Shown here piece after piece: positions 9,936-20,280 of a stretch of 28,174 bases of DNA; position 1 is the first letter of the stretch; each line of letters begins with the position of its first letter. The notes under the pieces were generated by a model. The model saw only the letters and a list, made by a program, of their open reading frames with translations. It ran no database searches and was not told the DNA's origin. Source of the DNA: Hofstenia miamia (lineage: Eukaryota; Xenacoelomorpha; Acoela; Hofsteniidae). The stretch covers positions 1,348,828 through 1,377,001 of the forward strand of contig CABFPE010000094.1 in NCBI GenBank assembly GCA_900660155.1, read 5' to 3'. Both the position numbers and the translations under genes were made by a program.

Positions 9936-10022
9936 TGATGATAATTGTACTCAAATATCTCATTATTTTGCCTCACTAAAATAGCGTGTTAATTCTAACA
10001 AAACTAAATTTTGTATTATAAA

Positions 10023-10380
10023 ATCAAAGACTCGTGTGGGACGTCACCGTTGTGGATTCACTGGCGCCTAGTCGCATTTGTCGGGACGTTAATCATATCA
10101 AAGAGGCCGAGGAACGCAAAGCTGCAAAGTATACCGAAATATCCAATAGCGGCTACTTGTTCCAACCCCTTGCTTTCGATACTCAAGGAAATTGCGGACC
10201 TTCGACGAAAAGTTTTTTGAAAGATCTAGGAGACAAACTTGTAAATATATCTGGCGATAAACGAGCAAAAGAATTTCTGTATCAATCAATAACATCGATA
10301 ATTATTCAACATAATGCCGCTTGTGTACTAGGGACTTTAGATAAACAAGAACGCATGGACGAAATCTTTACTTTGTTGTA
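10023..10380 (+). mobile_element. LINE C-terminal fragment of a second family (nuclease-like domain)
   Basis: An open frame from about 10023 to the TAA at 10379-10381 reads LWDVTVVDSLAPS, YLFQPLAFDTQG, FLKDLGDKL, SGDKRAKEFLYQSIT and NAACVLGTL. These match the C-terminal segment of LINE polyproteins of the same general type as the 8311-9681 element (compare its VPLALETLGDFS...FRK), but the residues differ enough to be another family. The fragment carries only about 115 codons, is open throughout, and meets the DNLZ-like coding sequence at its 3' end with no visible tail. The frame seen is direct; the family is from memory. Confidence 0.7.
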
Positions 10381-10383
10381 ATT

Positions 10384-10607
10384 TCTAAACAGGTTTATGT
10401 CGAAGGTGTTCTCATTGCGACTTTTTCAGGTTGTGCTAATCGACATTTGATCGCGGATAACATTCAGTGGTTTTCTGATGAGAAAAGAAGTATAGAAGAC
10501 ATATTTGGCTAAAAAGGGGTTGCATATGTCGGTAGTTATTGTAGTAAATGATTGCCAATCACATTCGTTTCTAGCCTGAAGATGCTGTGATTTTAAATCA
10601 AGTTTAA
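10384..10607 (+). pseudogene. DNLZ: DNL-type zinc finger (DNLZ/Hep1/Tim15) 3' exons, lesion-bearing
   Basis: The frame from 10384 reads SKQVYVEGVLIATFSGCANR and then HLIADNIQWFSDEKRSIEDI, a clear match to the DNL zinc finger (SKQAY.KG..L..C..C...HLIAD.L.WF). Family members escort and protect mitochondrial Hsp70 in the matrix. Three defects are visible. The third zinc-binding Cys is Phe (ACTTTTTCAGG). A TAA at 10510 breaks the frame at a run of As and Gs, and a one-base shift there would reopen it. A TAA also ends the last segment at 10605-10607, although coding-like sequence continues to 10680. A 43-nt GT...AG intron fits at 10532-10574. The first CxxC is on the exon at 6463. The sequence directly upstream is a LINE fragment, so the 5' part of this exon may be lost. 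This is either a pseudogene or a gene with assembly errors. Confidence 0.65.
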
Positions 10608-10762
10608 GATCGTTTTAATGTTGGCACTGTGAAGTTAACTGATGAATTGGAAGTTGCCTCATATATTCCTGTAGAAAACAAAGCTTCTTGATATTGGTTT
10701 TAACATGCGCTTTTTTGAAACTCATTTGTTCATTATTTGATGTTTGTTATTAAACGTTGATT

Positions 10763-10768
10763 AATAAA
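10763..10768 (+). terminator. AATAAA downstream of the DNLZ-like exons
   Basis: Canonical hexamer about 155 nt after the last DNLZ-like codon and before the next LINE fragment. Confidence 0.4.
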
Positions 10769-10809
10769 TCTTTAATATTCAAAAAATTGTTCTCAGCATA
10801 ATTTAAATT

Positions 10810-11600
10810 TTAATGACACCCAAATAGACCAAGTGGACAATTTTAAACACTTGGGAATTACATTTGATTCATGGCTTTTCAAAAGCAATTTAATATCATT
10901 ATAACAAGGGCTATTTCAATTAAAGCTCTCAGCAACATATCTAAGCAGCTACCTACAAAAGCTAAAATTTAATTGATACATGCTACAGTTTCATACTTTT
11001 ATTATAGTAATGTACTTTATACGGATGTGAATAAAAATTTCCTCTAAAAAATTAATGCACAGTTGAAATGGTCAATGAAGCTTGCAACAAACAACTATTC
11101 TTTTATTAATAATAATATAATACAAAGATTACGTAAAAACTTCTTAAATCCTCAATGCCTAACTCATATAAATGTATTAACATTTTATAGGATCGTAAAC
11201 AATATTGACCCCTACAATAAATAAAATTTCTTAATCTCGGTAATGTGGCACACCCAAGCACACACACTTGAAATATGAAACCAATTCTTTTTAAAAAAAA
11301 ATTATAAAGAATTCATTCATTAATACCTCTATAACAATTTAGAATGATCTACCTAGTGAAGATACCATTGAAGATATTTAAAAAAGTGTCAAGTGATGGT
11401 TCTATAATTCTAGAAAAGAAATAATTGAATATAAATTTTATAATCCAGTTATTCAACTGACAGAAATAAAACGATATAGCCCAAGGGCGTAATATTTTAC
11501 TTGGTAATGTTTTTGTTGTAGGTTTTTGAAGCTCAGAGTTGCTATCAGTGTAATATATATTTATAACGTAACCTCTGAATAAAGATTTTTTCTTCTTTCT
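10810..11600 (+). mobile_element. Decayed 3' end of a CR1/Jockey-like LINE
   Basis: Frame-broken translation gives QVDNFKHLGITFDS at about 10829-10872, then thumb and C-terminal residues (IKALS..SKQLPTKAKI, YTDVN) and, near 11340, IWNDLPSEDTIED, the usual C-terminal W-N-LP motif of these LINEs. AATAAA at 11578-11583 and a pyrimidine-rich stretch follow. No open frame survives. It is parallel to the copy at 6797, but only the tail remains. Confidence 0.65.
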
Positions 11601-12686
11601 TCACATATAATGCTCTTTTGTAAAACCTGATGTATAGCATTTTTAGTTAAGCTCTATTTTATGCATTTTTATCTAAATATCCTTGTCAAAAATTTCATTA
11701 TGATCATAAATTAAAAAAAACGACTCGTTTTTTTGGATTTTGTGAGCTTTTGAAGATGTTTTCCTTCACAACGAATATTGACCCTGTGGACAGGTTTATC
11801 TTGCATTTTGTAGGGTTTCAGCTGTTCTGCATCCCACTATTTTTTGGTTTTTTGATTTTTCAGTGCTTTATCTATAACAACCTCCAAAAGTAAGGGTTAA
11901 TATTATTTTAATATTTTTAATCGCTATCTATTTCAATTAATAGAGTACACCATGTTTGGAGACCTATTGCTTGATTAGCTTTTATGTTATTGACACAGTT
12001 TGTATTCCTACCATGGCCGCATGGCAAAAAAGTATAATTAAAGGACAATTGCTGAATTTTACATGAATCTGTTCCCATACAAGTGAATTTATATCTATAG
12101 TAGTTAATTTCTTTAAATCACTCATGAAAATTGGATATTGAATATCCTTTCTTCTAAGACTTTATTATGACTCTATTAAAAATAAGTAATGGCCTTATAT
12201 TTCAAATAATGAAGAGTAAACAGTGTACATTAAATGACTAAATACACCACCATTTTCTTGTTGCACCAACTTAAGTCTGAGAATCACATGGTTTACTGAT
12301 CTCTGCAACTCATACTAAAATAAGCATGAATACAATCCTCAGTATATGAGTAACAGGTAAATTAATTTGATTGGCTGATGTATTATTGGCCAATAAAATA
12401 AATTTCATAATAAATTAGGAAGCAACTTTCTAGCAGCCCTGTATATATATATAAATATATATACATATGTATATCAAAATTTCTCATATTATGTTTGCAT
12501 GTATTCAGAAATTACATACATTAATGAGAAATATGAGAAAAAATTCAATTAGCACAAGTGATTAAGTTATCTTCATTCTTCATTTCTAATTCGACATTTC
12601 TCACAACTTTAAGCACATTGCAGCAACTAACAGAATACTAGATAATTTTCTTTTACATTTTCATTTTTTAAGCATAAGTAGCACAT
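11601..12686. other. Gene-poor AT-rich stretch
   Basis: No open frame, splice pattern or element end that I can support. It includes AT-rich low-complexity sequence around 12441-12475 (TATATA / ATATATAC motifs). Confidence 0.6.
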
Positions 12687-12822
12687 CTAAACGGTTGTCT
12701 TGGTTTGAAAGAAGTTTATTTTTTCACTAGGTTTAAAGCAGTTTTCTAAATCGTGCTCTACAATTGGCTTTCCAACAATATTTTCATCAAAATCCTTTTG
12801 TTGTATTCGATTGGAATTTCTT
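12687..12822 (-). CDS. Unrecognised minus-strand gene, putative last exon
   Basis: Minus-strand acceptor (cgtatattttag) is at 12823-12824. The exon gives one base to complete an Arg codon, then reads RNSNRIQQKDFDENIVGKPI and a hydrophilic tail ending in FFQTKTTV with stop TAG at 12687-12689. The phase matches the donor of the exon at 16983-17191 (AG|gtaata plus A gives AGA), so the join reads YLR-R-NSN. The resulting tail is charged and probably disordered. The intron would be about 4.2 kb and contains only repeats and doubtful frames. The match of phase and composition supports the link; a one-in-three phase match by chance is the main doubt. Confidence 0.45.
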
Positions 12823-12829
12823 CTAAAAT

Positions 12830-13540
12830 ATACGTTACTACATTTGTTGCTTGTGTGATTTTTATGCATATACAAAGAGAGTTTATAGATTTATAATGAA
12901 TGAGGTGTCAATTATTGTATTTTTAGTATCCATAGTTTTGAATTTGACTTAAGGAATTAAATTTTTGCATTTATCTATATTGAATGGTGAGGATTTCACT
13001 TGGAAATCAGGGGTTTCTCTGATGGAGGAGAACATGTTGGGCAAAAATGGGGTTGAATCCACCAAGGTTTGAAAATATTAAAAACGAACCTTAAAATATA
13101 TTTCACCAACTTAGTTTTCAATAGTTTTAGAATTTGACGAATTTTAAGACGCTCGGAATAGAATAAAATCTAACAAAATGAAACCGAAACTAAATGGGCA
13201 TTTATTCAGGCTGTGAACTTCTCGTCTAACGAATGAGCTCGATCGACTCTAATATCATTTATTAAAATGAAGTGCAGCCTTACTTAGATCAATATTCAGC
13301 GCCCAAGCAAATGAAGAAAAACTTTTTTCTTTTAAATACTTGTATATGCTAAATTATGTCTTTGTGTTATGAATAAAAAAACATTGATAACTATAACACT
13401 GTGTTTTGATAACATTACGAAATTACGGAATTTTCTCAAAACCGCACGTAATAAACTCCAAATTTAAATACCGTCGTCAGTATTGGCACACCCAAAGGGA
13501 CAGATGCTTCCATTCTTCATGAAATTTATGCCTATAACAA
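12830..13540. other. Intronic AT-rich stretch, nothing supported
   Basis: A short stretch at 13484-13532 (minus) has AG and GT borders (ttgttatag / G|GTATTT) and could be an alternative last exon ending in CQY-stop, but the tail at 12687-12822 is more protein-like. An open plus-strand run around 12985-13070 lacks an acceptor. Confidence 0.4.
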
Positions 13541-13546
13541 TAATAG

Positions 13547-13585
<39 letters not shown>

Positions 13586-13586
13586 T
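13547..13586. repeat. (TA)n microsatellite
   Basis: A TA run with one TG interruption, inside the putative intron of the minus-strand gene. Confidence 0.9.
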
Positions 13587-13718
13587 AGATATTTGTTCTA
13601 ATCTAGGTCTGCAGAGGTAGGCAATATTTAATTGCAATTTTAAAAATCAATTAATCTATTGCTTAAGATGAAAAGTTGCCAATAATTCACTAAGAACATT
13701 CTCACAACAATTTACAGG

Positions 13719-14540
13719 TTAGGATCTTGCTAAAACATATAATCAAGTTCTGATCGAGAAACAATATTATCCTGTCTAGTAAATTAATATAGTATTGGCT
13801 GTTGTGTGTCCTCTACAGTATGATGACCCAAAAAACATATTAAACTTCCACCGTCGAATTCAAATTCAATTTTAGTGTATTTTCCTACTATTATCATCTT
13901 CTGTCCGACATATACATGTATAGTGATGTCAAACCTAAACAAACTAAACTATGATAACAGCCTTTACATAGGGTATCTGTGACAGAACCAAATTTGCCCT
14001 TAGTGATTATGATTACTGGCAACATCTAACTTGTTTTTCTAGAACTATTTCTTCTTCGTGCAACCAGAAGTATGAAGCACTAGTAACCTTGGTTGTTACG
14101 GATGAGAATCTTGCTGAAACATATAATCAAGTCCCGACTCGAGAATCATTATTGTCTTGTCTAGTAAAATAATATAGTATTGGCTGTTGCGAGTGTACTG
14201 CACAGTTTGATGACACAAAAAATAGATTATGCTTCCACCATCGAATTCACTTTTGTTGCATATTGAAGCATAACATTAACCTTATTTCGCACCATAGTTA
14301 TCTTCTGTCAGACACCCGATGTTGTAATGACAAACCTTTTAGTAGTGCATGTTCAAACCTAAAGAAATTAAACAATGATAACAGGTTTTACATATGATGT
14401 CTAAGCGAGAAGCAAATTTGCTCTTAGTGATTATATTTACTAGCAACATTGAGCTTATGTAGATTTTTCTAGAACTATTTCTTCTTAGTGCTAACAGAAG
14501 TATGAATCACACGTAACCTTGGTTGTTATCTCACAACGAT
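13719..14540. repeat. Diverged tandem duplication, two units of about 380-430 bp
   Basis: Unit 1 (about 13719-14099) and unit 2 (about 14100-14540) share the same ordered blocks: AACATATAATCAAGT (13733 and 14119), AATATAGTATTGGCTGTTG, TTCCACC.TCGAATTCA, ATCTTCTGTC.GACA, AACCTAAA.AAA, AGCAAATTTGC..TTAGTGATTAT and CTAGAACTATTTCTTCTT, ending in AACCTTGGTTGTTA. Many substitutions and small indels separate them, so the duplication is old. No open frame is conserved between the units and no element ends were recognised. Confidence 0.85.
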
Positions 14541-14559
14541 GATGTTTCTCTTAAAAAAT

Positions 14560-15090
14560 TTGTATGTGTTTTATACAAAACAAAGCATGTTAATTTACTA
14601 TGATTTTTTATCTATTACTTTCATACAATTATTGCAAAAAGCGAAACTAGCAATGAGAAATGTACCCATTTTGATTGAAATTGCATTTTGCTAAAGTGAA
14701 AATAACTTGAACACATTTTCTGTATTTGTTTACTTGTAGTGAAATAAGGTGAATTACATAACAATGCTGATAAAAACAATAGAGAAAAAAGTATTAAATT
14801 CGAGTTATGCACGTTACAAAATGTGACTAAAGGTATTTTGTGGCAGCACAGTCTTAATATCAAATGATGTTTAGTCCTGTTCTTTCTTCTGTTAACAGAA
14901 GCTGAAGTCGGAGATGGGCCTGTGGTGGGCTGGAGTTTGACTGAGTTGTTGGAAAAGTGGGCTGAAATTGAAAACATATACTATTACGCAATAGTTGTAG
15001 CGAGTGCTATGTAATTTCTTAAACAACGTTTTGAAATTGTACATTATTATTATATACTCTTAAAAAGCTTACTTTATAATTCTCAATTTC
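14560..15090. other. Intronic stretch, doubtful frames only
   Basis: The minus strand is open for 118 codons at 14977-14621 and includes a Pro/Ser/Thr-rich part (TTGPSPTSASVNRR) after an AG near 14963. The rest is low-complexity and hydrophobic and has no support as coding. Confidence 0.35.
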
Positions 15091-15093
15091 AGT

Positions 15094-15264
15094 GACTACA
15101 TTTTATTAGAAGCTTTTAACATACCTAAATTTGCTCTAGCAGGCCGCAAAATTGTAGACAATTTCGTAACAAGTGTAAAAAAATGTGCTGAATTCGAATT
15201 AAGTGGATTGGGCCGGATTCAGCCCAGAAGGGCTTTGCTCACATTTTCTGATAGGAGTGATTGA
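15094..15264 (+). other. Unrecognised open frame after a good acceptor
   Basis: After ttctcaatttcag (ending at 15092) the plus strand reads DYILLEAFNIPKFALAGRKI and continues NFVTSVKKCAEFELSGLGR to a TGA at 15262-15264. The composition is protein-like and more even than in neighbouring frames. No partner exon, start codon or known family was found. It could be a terminal exon or a relic of an element. Confidence 0.2.
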
Positions 15265-15701
15265 GGACTAAAAGAAACTAAATTTTTAAAGATCACCCTA
15301 CCGAAGGACTTCTTATAAGAAGGCCTTGCTCTACCACAAAAAGAAAGAATTGTTTCCTATTGAAACTAGGAACAATTAACAAGCCAACAGCATTTGTTCG
15401 AAACTCCTTTTACAGATTGAATCACGGAGCACATAAGTGTGTTAACCACCTTTAATAATTTATTGCAAAAACCTTCAATATGCTGGTTAAGTTTGCTAGT
15501 TTGAAATTAAATTACAAAAATAGGATACTAAATAATAGATATACAAAATAGTAAACCTCAAATAGAATAGTTGTGCATAGTTAAAATCCTTTTTGTCTGG
15601 TTTCTTTAGCATGTCAAGAACGGCAGACTATTCAAGTCCCCCAATAATGTATTTTCAATAGTTGTAATATCTTCAAAACTTTACATGAATGAATATATAA
15701 G

Positions 15702-15704
<3 letters not shown>

Positions 15705-15750
<46 letters not shown>

Positions 15751-15760
15751 TATATAATAT
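15705..15760. repeat. (TA)n microsatellite
   Basis: A long AT run with two short interruptions (ATAATATATATATAATAT at its right end). Confidence 0.9.
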
Positions 15761-16163
15761 TTCCCCCTCCGAAAAAAAGCTGAATCGCTCCCCTGATCGA
15801 CAGCTAGTTATCAAGATTAATTTATGATTCTCAAATGTAGCCCACAATAACTGGAATGAACTGCTAGAAAACGTCCAATAGTTATGTATTTTTATTGGAA
15901 TAACAAATTAAATAGATGCGAAGATAAACTCATAAAAGTGAATTTGGTACTCATCTCTTTTTATTTACAAAACTTAGAAAATTTTGGACAATGTATTCAT
16001 TTCATTAATAATTCATTAAAACCAGGTGTGCATACAATCAAGGTCTTTGAACTATGCATCTATATCATTTACTGTCTGTTGAGCTCACTTATATATGACA
16101 TAATATCTTCTTCCTTCTTATGTGGTGCTATGATGTCTCAAAATGCCTCTAAGTATATAATAC

Positions 16164-16184
16164 ATGTATATATATATATATATA
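16164..16184. repeat. (TA)n microsatellite
   Basis: A short AT run after ACATG. A similar run of about 18 bases lies at 16864-16881. Confidence 0.85.
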
Positions 16185-16982
16185 ACCTTACGAAGAATAG
16201 GGACTTAAATATCCAAGATGTTCTATAGTCTCTTCTCAATAGGACGGGTCAAACTTTTTGGATCCGACCCTAAGAGACCCGAATGATATATAGCCCCGAT
16301 CCAAACTTACCCCACCCATTTCAATTAATTTGACCTGACTGGACTCAACATGCTCATTTAGGCAATAGAAAGAATTACTCATTTGAAAATATTTGATATG
16401 TCTAAGTCCAATACAAAAACTAAACTAAAGCTAACAAAATTAATTTTACGAAATGATAGAACATAAAATAGTAGTAAGAAAAAGAATATCTCCTGATCTA
16501 GCCCTGATTATTAATGGACTTAGTTTGCACTCTAAGCAGATATTCTCAGGTATAAAAACGCAATATGCCACCAAAACAAAAAATGCATATGCGTTTTGAT
16601 AGCCAGTAGTGAGAAAGTTAAATACTTTGCAATGCATTAATTTTCATGAGATCAAACAGTTACATATGACACACCGTTCAATCATTCAATGTAGCTTTAA
16701 AACCAATACATGTAATCAGTTATTAATGTAAACGTTATTGAATGACGCGACATGACTCGATTGAAGGAAAAAAATCTTCCACCCAATCCCCATCCTAACT
16801 ACTGCTTTTCAAGCTCTACAAATTGTATACTGTCTAGTAAATATCCTTTGCATAATTTTGAGGATATATATATATATATATTGCCTAAGCTCAATTTTTA
16901 CAGTCAAATGTTTGAAAAGCGTTCTATCCCACTGCTTGATAGTAAAACTTTTTCAATGTACTGATTTGTACTAAAATATTAC

Positions 16983-17191
16983 CTTAAGTAATCATCGTTA
17001 TTTTTTAGTTTAATCTTCTGATCTTGATCGACATCCTTTTTCTGTCGACTCACGATTTTTAGAATACTCTTTTCACCATCCTTAGAAACAAGTTTTTCCT
17101 TAATTGCAATATTGCAGTTTTCCAGTTCATCAGGATCATAGCCAAGCACGGAATATAAAAGAACGTTTTGAGAAATGTTGATATTTTTTAG
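16983..17191 (-). CDS. Unrecognised minus-strand gene, third exon
   Basis: The exon lies between a minus acceptor (ctatttcgtttag, 17192) and a donor AAG|GTAATA (16982-16981). It is open over 69 codons plus two bases, beginning LKNINISQNVLLYSVLGYDP and continuing DELENCNIAIKEKLV, with a lysine-rich end KDVDQDQKIKLKNNDDYL. Its start phase (0) matches the end of the exon at 17647-17874, and the intron between them is 455 nt. Codon content and the run of charged and hydrophobic residues look like real protein. No family recognised and no catalytic motif seen. Confidence 0.6.
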
Positions 17192-17646
17192 CTAAACGAA
17201 ATAGTTCTTGTATTGATTTACAATTGAAATGCATTTAGTAATTTGGTGATTTATTGACATAAGCATTCACTGTTAAAAATCATTTTATTATGAGAAAAAA
17301 TGCGGTCTTGTAATATCATCAAAATTTTAAATTTATTGAATTAAGACCTGATAAAAACTCAAAATCTTAATATACCCAACGGATAGATGAAAATCGCCAT
17401 TGAAAATAAACTACTTTTCCAAAGCAGCCTTAAGCATTTGTTTCAATGAATTTTTGTAAGTTGGTACTAGTATTACGTGATTCAAAATGTATGCAAAACT
17501 TTGCTGAATAACAAACTATAAAGTTCTTAATGCATAAATGTGATTTTGACAGAATTATATTACGGAACTGTTATCTCCGCTTACAATGCCTTCATAAAAT
17601 TATAACTATGTGAAAAGTACAGTAAGTGCACAACTTAGGACCTAAC

Positions 17647-17874
17647 CGTGTATCCAGGAACAAACTTTTGCATAACTGACTCCAAAATCTGGGGGTCGTC
17701 TTTATAATTCCTTGATATTATGAGTGCTGCATTCAGAATTTTAGTAAATGAGCCTGCGCCAAATGTTATAATCGATGATTGAAGGTCTTCAAAATGTACA
17801 TAACTTCTATTTGAAAGGTGTAGCTCTTTACAAATGCGCTGAATGTCAGCCGGAAAACGAAACGTATGTTTAAA
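17647..17874 (-). CDS. Unrecognised minus-strand gene, second exon
   Basis: The acceptor is tcaatcagtctttttag (ending 17875) and the donor is ACG|GTTAGG (17646). The exon is 76 codons in phase 0 at both ends, starting FKHTFRFPADIQRICKELHL and continuing SNRSYVHFEDLQSSIITFGA, then alpha-helical sequence (KILNAALIISRNY) and ILESVMQKFVPGYT. There are no stops in a 228-nt frame within AT-rich DNA, and both borders are good splice sites. The exon at 25040 upstream ends in phase 0, as needed. The protein looks globular and mostly helical; I do not recognise the family. Confidence 0.6.
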
Positions 17875-17879
17875 CTAAA

Positions 17880-18640
17880 AAGACTGATTGACATTGTTAT
17901 TATTACATACACAGCATAAAATGCTTAAAACTTTTCATTATTACGCCCTTTTAAACGTAGATTCTAGAGATCCTGGGGCCAATATTGATAAAGTTTGAAA
18001 TCTTATTTTTAAGCCAACGATACCAAATATAAAAATTAGAAAAATACAAGTGCTCAAGCTTTTAGATTTTTCTGAATTCTCTTAAATTTTATAGTGTAAA
18101 TCCGGGAGATAAAATTGCATTATTACAAATAACTCCTGTTAATATGATTACTACTTAGTTCTACAAAAAACTGAAATAAAATTACACAATCAAAAACAGA
18201 ATAACTCAATTAATAACAAAAGTTAATGAGTGATTTTAAAGAGATAAATTTAAGTATTATTCTAATTGCAATATTTTAGCCTCCGGAAACAATAAAATTT
18301 TCTGAACTTTTAGATTTTCATAGGATTTTGTTCTAAACTAAGCAAAGTAGTCTCTGATTATCAGCTATAACAAGAAATAGTATTTCAATTTTGGCAATTA
18401 AAATGCCGGTAATTTTATCAGCTTTTGTTAAAATTTTCAAGCGGCTGCAGGCCGGTAATTGGCTAACCCAGGCGTCCAGTATTTGGTTCCATCTCTGCCG
18501 TATACGCCCATACCTGAGAACAATTTTTTGCTTCTATTAAAACTATTCAGTAACATTTCAAATTTAATTCACATTCATTATAAGTTTAATTTTTAGCATT
18601 TTATTAAAAAATTTAAGTTTTCGGAAACATCTTATTTAAG
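17880..18640. other. Intronic AT-rich stretch
   Basis: No supported exon on either strand. A small GC-richer island at about 18441-18520 has no open frame. Confidence 0.5.
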
Positions 18641-18649
18641 AGGAATGAA

Positions 18650-18726
18650 AAACGTACCTGTACCCACCAGCACCCGATGATAAGCCGGGTAACCGCGGGT
18701 AGTACCCGTATCCACACATCACTAGG
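18650..18726. mobile_element. Possible end of a hAT-type non-autonomous element
   Basis: A GC-rich block in AT-rich surroundings carries repeated GGGTA/TACCC words (TACCCACC, CCGGGTAACCGCGGGTAG, TACCCGTATCC) and ends in CACATCACTAG. On the minus strand it starts CTAGTGATGTGTGG followed by CGGGTACTACCCGCGG. Such subterminal words are common in hAT-type elements. The opposite end and a target duplication were not found. Confidence 0.35.
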
Positions 18727-18769
18727 CATTATGCTTATGGTATCAAAAGTTTTAAATCTAATACGTAAA

Positions 18770-19332
18770 AATGCATTTGAATCTGATCATTCTCCTTTTG
18801 AAACTTTATAGATTGAAATTAAATCACCTCACGGTGTTCCTAAGAAGGGTTCAACACTCAAAATATTGTACAAATGAAACTCAACGGTTATTAAGACAGT
18901 TTTATGCGTTGATTTCAAACATGCAAATTGCAGAAGCTTTCATTGAGGGATTTTTTGCAAAAAATCGATTTTTAAATTTTCGAATTCTATATAGGAAAAA
19001 TGAATATTCTTTTTTCAATTTCTAGAGAATTAATGTACAAATTTGGTTAGCGGCAATGTATAGTAACACGCCATAAAAGCCTATTTAGGACTCCACAAAA
19101 GTCGATTATACACATAATTTTCTAACCGTACCATATACATGTAGGTCTATTTGGCTAGCGATAAAGCTCTCAATGGTATAGCTATATGTATTTGTTTAGC
19201 AACAAACACTCGTAATAAATCAGTAAAATAGTATGCTTGTATTTTGGGCATGCAATAAAAAACATTCAATTTACCGTTAATAAATATGTGTAAATCCTCT
19301 TGATCAGAGCTCCCACTTTGTTACGACGGGGA
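18770..19332. other. Intronic stretch with weak coding-like traces
   Basis: The plus strand around 18815-18930 reads IEIKSPHGVPKKGSTLKILY followed by a stop and further frame-consistent residues. This may be a decayed ORF but has no recognised family. The rest shows nothing. Confidence 0.25.
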
Positions 19333-20220
19333 CTACATTCTCATTTTTGCAGGTATTGTCAAATTTCGAGCATTGTGAGTGAAAAAAAAACTATCCAACA
19401 AATGGTTGTTTGCTGATATTTCATTTATTTTTAGTCCATTTTCAACAATCGAATTATAACAAGTACATAAATGAATATATTTAGCTAAAACCAGTGCTTT
19501 TCTATTAAGTGATAGATCCTTTTCAATGTCCACCATGTTGGCGTTACTGATGCATGACTTCTTTTGTATGTTTCGATTCACTGTTACTGTCATGGGCATT
19601 CTAACCTTTGGTGATGTCAAGAGAAAATCAATGCCATCTGATACACACTTAATTTGTAAAAGAGCAGATGCTTGTTTTTAAATAGCATTGTCACATCATG
19701 TGTTATTAGACAGACTCAAAGCATTATCGAAAATATTTGAATACGTGCATACTGGAAATTTACCCTTCAAAATTTCAGAAAAACGTTTAGAACAAATCTT
19801 CATCACAAAAGGTCACTTCGTGCTTGAATTTTCAGAAGTTCGTGCTCTACGTCGCTTTTTTGCAGCCTGTGACTGATATCCCTTGGTCCGTGCTATTTCA
19901 CACAAAAGACAACCACAATGTTCACTCTGCAATCGGGTATTAGGGCGTAATGACTTTAGCAATGAATGATCAAACAGTTCAATTTTTCTGCGAAAGATAT
20001 TTTTTCTATATTCATTCAACGTTATCAAACACTTGCCACAGATAACTTGAGGTAAGCGATCATCTGTATCTTAGTCAAGTCCATCTTTAAAATGTTCTTG
20101 ACCTGCATCTGAACCAAGGCAATTCTTCACATTGTTGGAGATGTATTTAAGCACAATACGCAAACAACATCGCGGCATTCCTCGTGCGACCTTGCGCGAT
20201 GGTGCATGTTGACAAACTGA
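19333..20220 (-). pseudogene. Decayed cysteine-rich (zinc-finger type) dispersed family protein
   Basis: A single minus-strand frame runs from about 20215 to 19333 and is broken by only four stops (near 20070, 19844, 19695 and 19680). It reads RKVARGMPRCCLRIVLKY, then DDRLPQVICGKCLITLNEYR, KIELFDHSLLKSLRPNTR, EHCGCLLCEIARTKG and a basic KKRRRAR; after the second stop KICSKRFSEILKGKFPVC; after the later stops LLTSPKVRMPMTVTVN and NHLLDSFF. The C..C pairs and their order resemble a multicopy family I recall from invertebrate genomes (LP..VC..C...L..YR / C.C..C..A / K.C..C...I.KG..HPC). Function unknown. The frame is largely preserved, so the copy seems young or recently released from constraint. 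It lies in the 7.2-kb intron of the unrecognised minus-strand gene. Confidence 0.65.
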
Positions 20221-20280
20221 ATTTCACTTCATTACCCGAAGTATGACACAGGCGCTCAACAGTCGAGGCATGTAATTGAA

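Noticed and set aside
10341..10392. Acceptor at 10340 (gggactttag) as the start of the DNLZ 3' exon
   Set aside because: The phase fits the exon at 6463, but the first full codon is a TAA stop and the bases belong to the LINE fragment.
10398..10429. An acceptor at the pyrimidine run ctttttcag (10429) as the true start of the DNLZ exon
   Set aside because: It would remove the Cys-to-Phe problem, but the sequence before it (SKQVYVEGVLIAT) matches the family too well to be intron.
13484..13532. Alternative last exon of the minus-strand gene ending in CQY-stop
   Set aside because: Phase also fits, but the tail is short and the exon at 12687-12822 gives a longer, more protein-like end. Kept only as an alternative.
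15200..15330. Possible small RNA gene in the GC-richer patch with AGAAGG..CTTTGCTC words
   Set aside because: No tRNA-like cloverleaf, no box A/B, and no long stem was found.
15632..15847. Minus-strand frame rich in Ile-Tyr
   Set aside because: It is simply the translation of the TA microsatellite.
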